A stretch of DNA of 64,000 nt from assembly GCA_003550305.1 (NCBI GenBank), contig QKYT01000052.1:211703-275702 (forward strand), read 5' to 3'. Both the position numbers and the translations under genes were made by a program. A model generated the notes under the pieces. The model was not told where the DNA came from and did not search any database. It saw nothing but the letters and a program-made list of their open reading frames with translations. Positions 59,430-64,000 of the stretch are shown here, one piece after another (within the stretch, counting starts at the first letter, position 1; each line of letters opens with the position of its first letter). This stretch comes from Glomus cerebriforme (Eukaryota; Glomeromycota; Glomeromycetes; Glomerales; Glomeraceae).

Positions 59430-62400
59430 TCAACAAACTCTCATGTTTCCCCTCTCTTTACTATTCTCATTTGTCATCTTAGCAGTCTTTGCTCCAAATT
59501 GTATAGCTCTTTTCCATAAAGAACTTGCTTTAGATAATCCCAATTGTCTTGCTACATGACGTAACAAAAGTTTCTCTCCGATCCCTCTTTCATATCTCAT
59601 ATCTGCTTTAATATACATAGGTAATGAACATAAAAAGGATACAACATTTGATGCGAGATAAGGAAACCTTGATTCTTTAGAATGAGATGATATTATCCTG
59701 TCATCACGGCCTAAGAACAACAAAAATAACAATTAAAAAAAAAAGTTTATATATCAAATATTTGTTAATTTATGCTTCTTTTACCTAAATTTCTGGTTGA
59801 GATTCTATCAACATCCAATTGAACCTAATAAAAAAAGAAAAGAATCCATGGTTTAGGTTATTCTATAATAAATAAGGAAAATTAAATATTAATTCTCACC
59901 TCTTCGATTAGCTTTTGCCAACCACACTGTCTAAATGCTTCACGATGTCTTGAATAACCTCCTAACAGCTCATCAGCTCCTATTCCAACAAGTAAAACTC
60001 TAGCTTTACTTTCATAATTAATCTTTATCTAAAAAAGTATAAATAAATAAATAAATAAAACTTTATGATGTTATTTTAGTGGCTAATCACCTTTGTATTA
60101 TCTAAACTGGCAATTTGGCCTACAAATTCAAAAAGATATTTAGTATCATTAACCTTATTTAATTGTTGAAATGAGTTCATCATACGAACCCTTTCCGCGA
60201 GCTGCAAACCAAAAAGCCATCGCTATGCTCTATATTGTAAAAAAGGTAAGTTACAATCATTAATTATTCTTTGACTTTTTTTTTCCTAACTCACTAAATC
60301 CATTATCGTATCTGATGGAGCCATTAATTCTATTATTTCGGGTTTAAATGTACAAGCCTCTTCATATGGAACATTTACTTCTACAAAGTTCCATATACGA
60401 CCAGGTGCTATTTTCCTACACATATTTAAAAAATTAATTAATTTCGTAAAATTATTTATAAAAGAATTCTTTTTTTTTAAAAAAAAAATTCTACTATTCA
60501 TACCTTAATTCTTCAACTCCCTGTCTGCCAGTCAATCTATCTGGAACATCATAGATAGAATCATTTTTATGAGAAACATTTTTCTTTTTATCTTTGTTTT
60601 TCTGCTGAATTCTAGGATTTTCAAATCCTACATTCAACAAATCTATCGCTTCTTCTTTTGGAATATATTTATCTGCTAAAGCAGCAAGACAAATACAATC
60701 TAACCCCCCAGAAAACATTATAGCTACTCTAGCATCCTGTATTGATCTAAATAATATAAGGAATATTAAACCTAGAAATTTTTCATATAAATAAATAAGC
60801 TATTATTTACCCCGTTTGCGGAATATCTATAATACGTCGTCTTACAGAATCTCCTAATTCCTCAATTAGTTTATTAACAGCATCTTGAATCTTAGGTGAT
60901 ATGATTGGAATGAAAGAAGTATTTGATAAATCTAATGAGGTTGGTAATTGGGACAGATCTTCAGGGCTTGGAAGAGTGTCATTTACTCTACCAAACGGTA
61001 AAGTCTAGTGATTTGGAGTAAGTTCAATCAATAGTTACATCAAATAATAAATTTTTCCGATTTAAATAATTATAGATTTCTTGCCAGCATATACGACGAA
61101 TCATTATTGACCAAATCATTTACTCTATGCCATTTGTGATGTATCAAGAAATTTTCAAATGGTTCTTCAATGTTAAAAACAAAGAAGATATAATAAGTTA
61201 ATATCCCATTATTCGACGATAAATTATATTAAAAGAGTATAAATACCTGATGAAGCTGATGACAACATTTTATCCAAATCTAAATAGAATATGCCATCAG
61301 CTGGGACTTCTGCAAAATAAGGTGATAAAGAAGTATCCGATGTCTGTGAAACTTTACATCCCACGGATGTTAAAATGAAATCATCCTCTTCCTCAGAAGG
61401 TAAATGCCATAATAAAGATCGTCTTCCCAAGCAATCTCGCCCAAACCATAATCTACGTTTTGAGCTCTAAATTCAAAGATAATTAATAATTAACGATACT
61501 CTTTAAATAGGACGAATCGAGAACAGATAGCAAATATAAAATAAGAACCTGCCAATATACAATTGCATATGGTCCCTCAATATTTCGAAGGACATGAAGT
61601 ATTTTGTCCTCGTCTTCATTATCATTCTCAACTTTATGACTCTCTTTCAAAGCGGCAAAGAGATATTTTGTATCATTTTCTCCAGAGGGAATCTAATGAA
61701 TAGAATAATAAGATTTAGATCGAATAAATTCAACCAATGCGCAAAGATATCAACATATTGCAATAAAAAGGATGTGCCGTTCGGAATAATAACATAAACA
61801 CGTGATATTATAATAGATGAGCGAAAAACAAAACATTATTATGTAACCAAATCTATACAGTCTAATCTCGATATAACGAACTCTTGATTTATCAAACTTT
61901 TTTTAAAAATTAATGTCTTATTGTTATGTTTAAAAAGTCTTGATATATTGAATATCATTTATATACCGAACTTTTGTTCCTGAACCGTGAGTTCGGTATA
62001 TCGGAGTTTCATTATTAACTCATTTTTTTTTGGATGATCAATAACCTTTTTATTGCAAAAGAATAACATATCAACTTGCCTCCACACCATTAAATATTTC
62101 TCCGTTCCATAATAACACGTCTTGTTCATCGCTTTCTGTTAAAGGTTGTTTAACGACAGAAGGTCCTCGTAAATGTAAAACCGCACCAAAAAATGTTAAA
62201 TCGATTGTAAATAAAGAGGAAAATTGCGATTGGATTGATTTAAATAATTCCCCTTGACTGTCTGGTCCTATGATGAAATAAAATTTACATTTATTATATA
62301 TTAAATATAAAAGATTTAAAAGAATGCCCGATTTTATAAGCGATTATTAACATACCACGTTGTTTATTTCGCATCATCAATTGATTCCACAAATCGTTGT

Positions 62401-62458
62401 GAAATGAATCATTTGTGGCGGATTTCTTAAATTGTAATCGAAATAATATACCGCACAT
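59430..62458 (-). CDS. Asparagine-synthetase-domain protein, ASNSD1-like
   Basis: Thirteen exons (62458-62356, 62267-62080, 61692-61549, 61466-61247, 61164-61124, 61004-60811, 60746-60504, 60415-60295, 60229-60190, 60119-60091, 60028-59900, 59824-59785, 59710-59430) give 590 aa in one frame. The N-terminus MCGILFRLQF places the nucleophile Cys2 of class II glutamine amidotransferases; NGEIFNGVE and SSKRRLWFGRDCLGRRSLLW complete that domain. The synthetase half has the PP-loop MFSGGLDCICLAALADKYIP, VPDRLTGRQGVEELR, IAPGRIWNFVEVNVP, VLLVGIGADELLGGYSRHRE, ISTRNLGRDDRIISSHSKES and RFPYLASNVVSFLCSLP. The block order follows human ASNSD1 rather than canonical asparagine synthetase. The PP-loop Ser is Cys (SGGLDC, normally SGGxDS), so ATP chemistry may be altered. 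The intron after exon 2 has a GC donor (GCAAGT) and contains a MITE. Confidence 0.9.
61856..62014. mobile_element. Short pogo-type MITE inside an ASNSD1-like intron
   Basis: After TA (61856-61857) the left end reads CAGTCTAATCTCGATATAAC then GAACTC. The right end, inverted, reads AATGAAACTCCGATATACCG then AACTC. The CAGTC..CTCGATATAACGAA terminus is typical of pogo/Tigger elements and is related to, but distinct from, the larger MITEs at 8.5 and 40.5 kb. It is about 155 bp and non-coding, and lies wholly within the intron 62079-61693. Confidence 0.7.
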
Positions 62459-62921
62459 TTTATACTAAATTAAATGATAAATAAATGCTATTATAATAAG
62501 GATTCAAATTTGGAAAAAAATAGATAAAAATTTGTATAATTTTACTTATAACAAATAAGTTTAAATTCGATATTATTGTAAAAATGAATTCAAAAATGAA
62601 AAGATTAGCATATCAAAAAATGAACTTAGATTTTATATTTTTTTATTATAACCTAAAAACCTGTATGCGCCACGATCTACGTTTAACACATTTCCTCGCC
62701 ATTGTTGTACTGTGTATCATATGATTTGTATTTTCTTATAACCATTTTCGAACATGCAATATCATAATACAAATAATGCAAAAATTACGTACTTTTGATA
62801 TATAAAGTATATTAAATCGGAAGCATTGTCCGCGTTTCATTTTATAAATTTATAATTGATCCATATTTATAAAGGCTAAATATTCATTTATCTGATTATT
62901 AATTCTTATTCCATATTACAT
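62459..62921. promoter_or_regulatory. Divergent promoter region between ASNSD1-like and ADP-ribosylglycohydrolase genes
   Basis: 463 bp between two start codons facing away from each other, so probably a shared bidirectional promoter. No specific element can be named. Confidence 0.45.
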
Positions 62922-64000
62922 ATGATGGATATACCCGAAAATGCTTCCAACCTTTGTCCGGACGGAATTTATGATAGGCTGAAAGGTTGCATTTTTGGTA
63001 AGCCATTTTTAAATAAATATTACACATAAATTATTGTAATTAATTTGTTGTTTCCTTTAAATAAAGGTGCCGCACTTGGCGACGCCATAGGCTTAGCCAC
63101 AGAGTTTTTATCAAAAGAAAAGGCTAGAGAATTATATGGTATCGGGCCAATATCATTTGGATCAGAGAAAGGTTATGAATTTTATAATGATTATCACCGA
63201 AGAAGATGGGATAAAGGTGATTGGACTGATGATACAGGTAAATATATAAATCAATATATAAACCCTTGTAATCTAAAGTTAAATACCAAAAAAAATTTTT
63301 TTTTTTTGTTCCAAATTTAGATCAACAACTTCTTGTAATTGACTCATTAATTGCGACAAATGGGTTATTTAATTCTCGCGATTTTGCGCATCGATTACGT
63401 AAATGGTTCGATGATGGATATCCAGAACTTGATAATAAAGAACCTTTTGGTATAGGTGAGAAAAAATTTTCTTTTGATTCATAAAAAAAAAAAAATTAAA
63501 TTTGATTATATTTATTCAACCAATAAAGGGAAAACTGTTGGAACCGTGTTGAGACATCCAAAGTTTAAATCTAAACCTCATCAAGCGGCATGGGACGTTT
63601 GGGTTCAATTTAACCGTAATATGGCAGCCAATGGAGCATTAATGAGAACTGCTGTATTAGGTGCACCATTCTTTTGGGATGAAAAACAAGTGATAAAACA
63701 AACCTTACAAGCAACAAAGGTTACTCATGCTGATCCAAGATGTTGTGTATCAAGTATAATTGTAACAAATTTAATTTCAAGATTATTAAAAGATAATACG
63801 CAAGATATCTTACCTGATCTAGATGATGAAACAAAAAATGAGATATTAAAGTGGTTACAATCTGGAAATCCAGAAAATCAAACAGATTTAGATATTGATA
63901 CAGAAGATCCATCTGTAACAATTAAAGCAAATACAAAAAAGAAAAAAAAATTTCTTAGTAAAATAATTAATAAAGTTAATTTAAAAGGAATTAATTCATC
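62922..64000 (+). CDS. ADP-ribosylglycohydrolase family protein, 5' part (runs off the window)
   Basis: Exons 62922-62997, 63067-63237, 63321-63455 and 63539 to beyond 64000. Family enzymes remove ADP-ribose from proteins or dinitrogenase reductase using two magnesium ions. Motifs: YDRLKGCIFGAALGDAIGLA at the N-terminus, GDWTDDTDQQLLVIDSL (the T-D-D-T metal-binding motif, with Asp-Gln following), then FGIGKTVGTVLRHPKF and FNRNMAANGALMRTAVLGAP, where the N-G-(A/S)-x-M-R motif is typical. A Lys-rich insertion (ANTKKKKKFLSKIINKV) near the window end looks fungus-specific. The second metal-binding D-x-D-T motif would lie downstream of the window. The small first exon and all junctions keep frame. 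Confidence 0.9.

Noticed and set aside
1..64000. CRISPR arrays, operons, ribosome binding sites or prophage
   Set aside because: The window is intron-rich eukaryotic nuclear DNA; no such prokaryotic structure is present.

Overview
This is nuclear DNA of a fungus. It is strongly A+T-rich by eye, full of short spliceosomal introns (about 50-130 bp, GT-AG with at least two GC-AG) and contains two assembly gaps. Gene content (secreted subtilase, chloroperoxidase-like haloperoxidase, CsbD-like protein, F-box/WD40 protein, BTB proteins) and the many decayed DNA transposons fit an early-diverging, repeat-rich genome. An arbuscular mycorrhizal Glomeromycotina genome of the Rhizophagus type is the best guess. 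It rests on gene style and remembered repeat families, not on a search.

Layout. 1-13.1 kb is almost gene-free: AT-rich DNA with a Ty3/gypsy integrase scrap (~5.1 kb), a broken Uma2-type endonuclease gene (6.9-7.65 kb), a pogo/Tigger-type MITE (8.5-8.9 kb) and two decayed reading frames (9.3-10.0 and 11.7-12.6 kb). 13.1-21.6 kb is a gene island: chloroperoxidase-like enzyme (+), secreted subtilase with a gap inside its Thr/Pro repeats (-), F-box/WD40 protein (-). 21.7-28.5 kb is a transposon graveyard: a Tigger-like transposase relic, then a second DDE transposase relic into which a hAT-type MITE with an 8-bp target duplication and probably a second MITE have inserted. 28.5-33.9 kb is one 20-exon gene for an unrecognised 1224-aa protein (-). 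A dead PPR gene (34.0-35.1 kb) and an intron-less gene for a secreted beta-trefoil/aerolysin-like protein with a C-terminal membrane anchor (35.35-36.8 kb) follow. 37-50 kb is again repeats: two MITEs, a very large imperfect inverted repeat (arms about 41.5-43.25 and 44.7-46.3 kb) around a 26-bp minisatellite with a gap, and a LINE ORF1 relic.

50-64 kb is a second gene island: glutaminyl cyclase (+), CsbD-like protein (-), BTB protein 1 (+), PB1-UBA protein (-), BTB protein 2 (+), asparagine-synthetase-like ASNSD1 homologue (-), and the 5' part of an ADP-ribosylglycohydrolase gene (+) that runs off the window.

The genes do not form an evident pathway. Recurrent themes are secretion (subtilase, glutaminyl cyclase, aerolysin-like protein), protein turnover adaptors (F-box, two BTB, PB1-UBA) and dense decayed transposons whose stop codons mostly look like C-to-T or G-to-A changes. 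Exon boundaries below were derived by hand and keep one open frame across every junction of the genes called intact.
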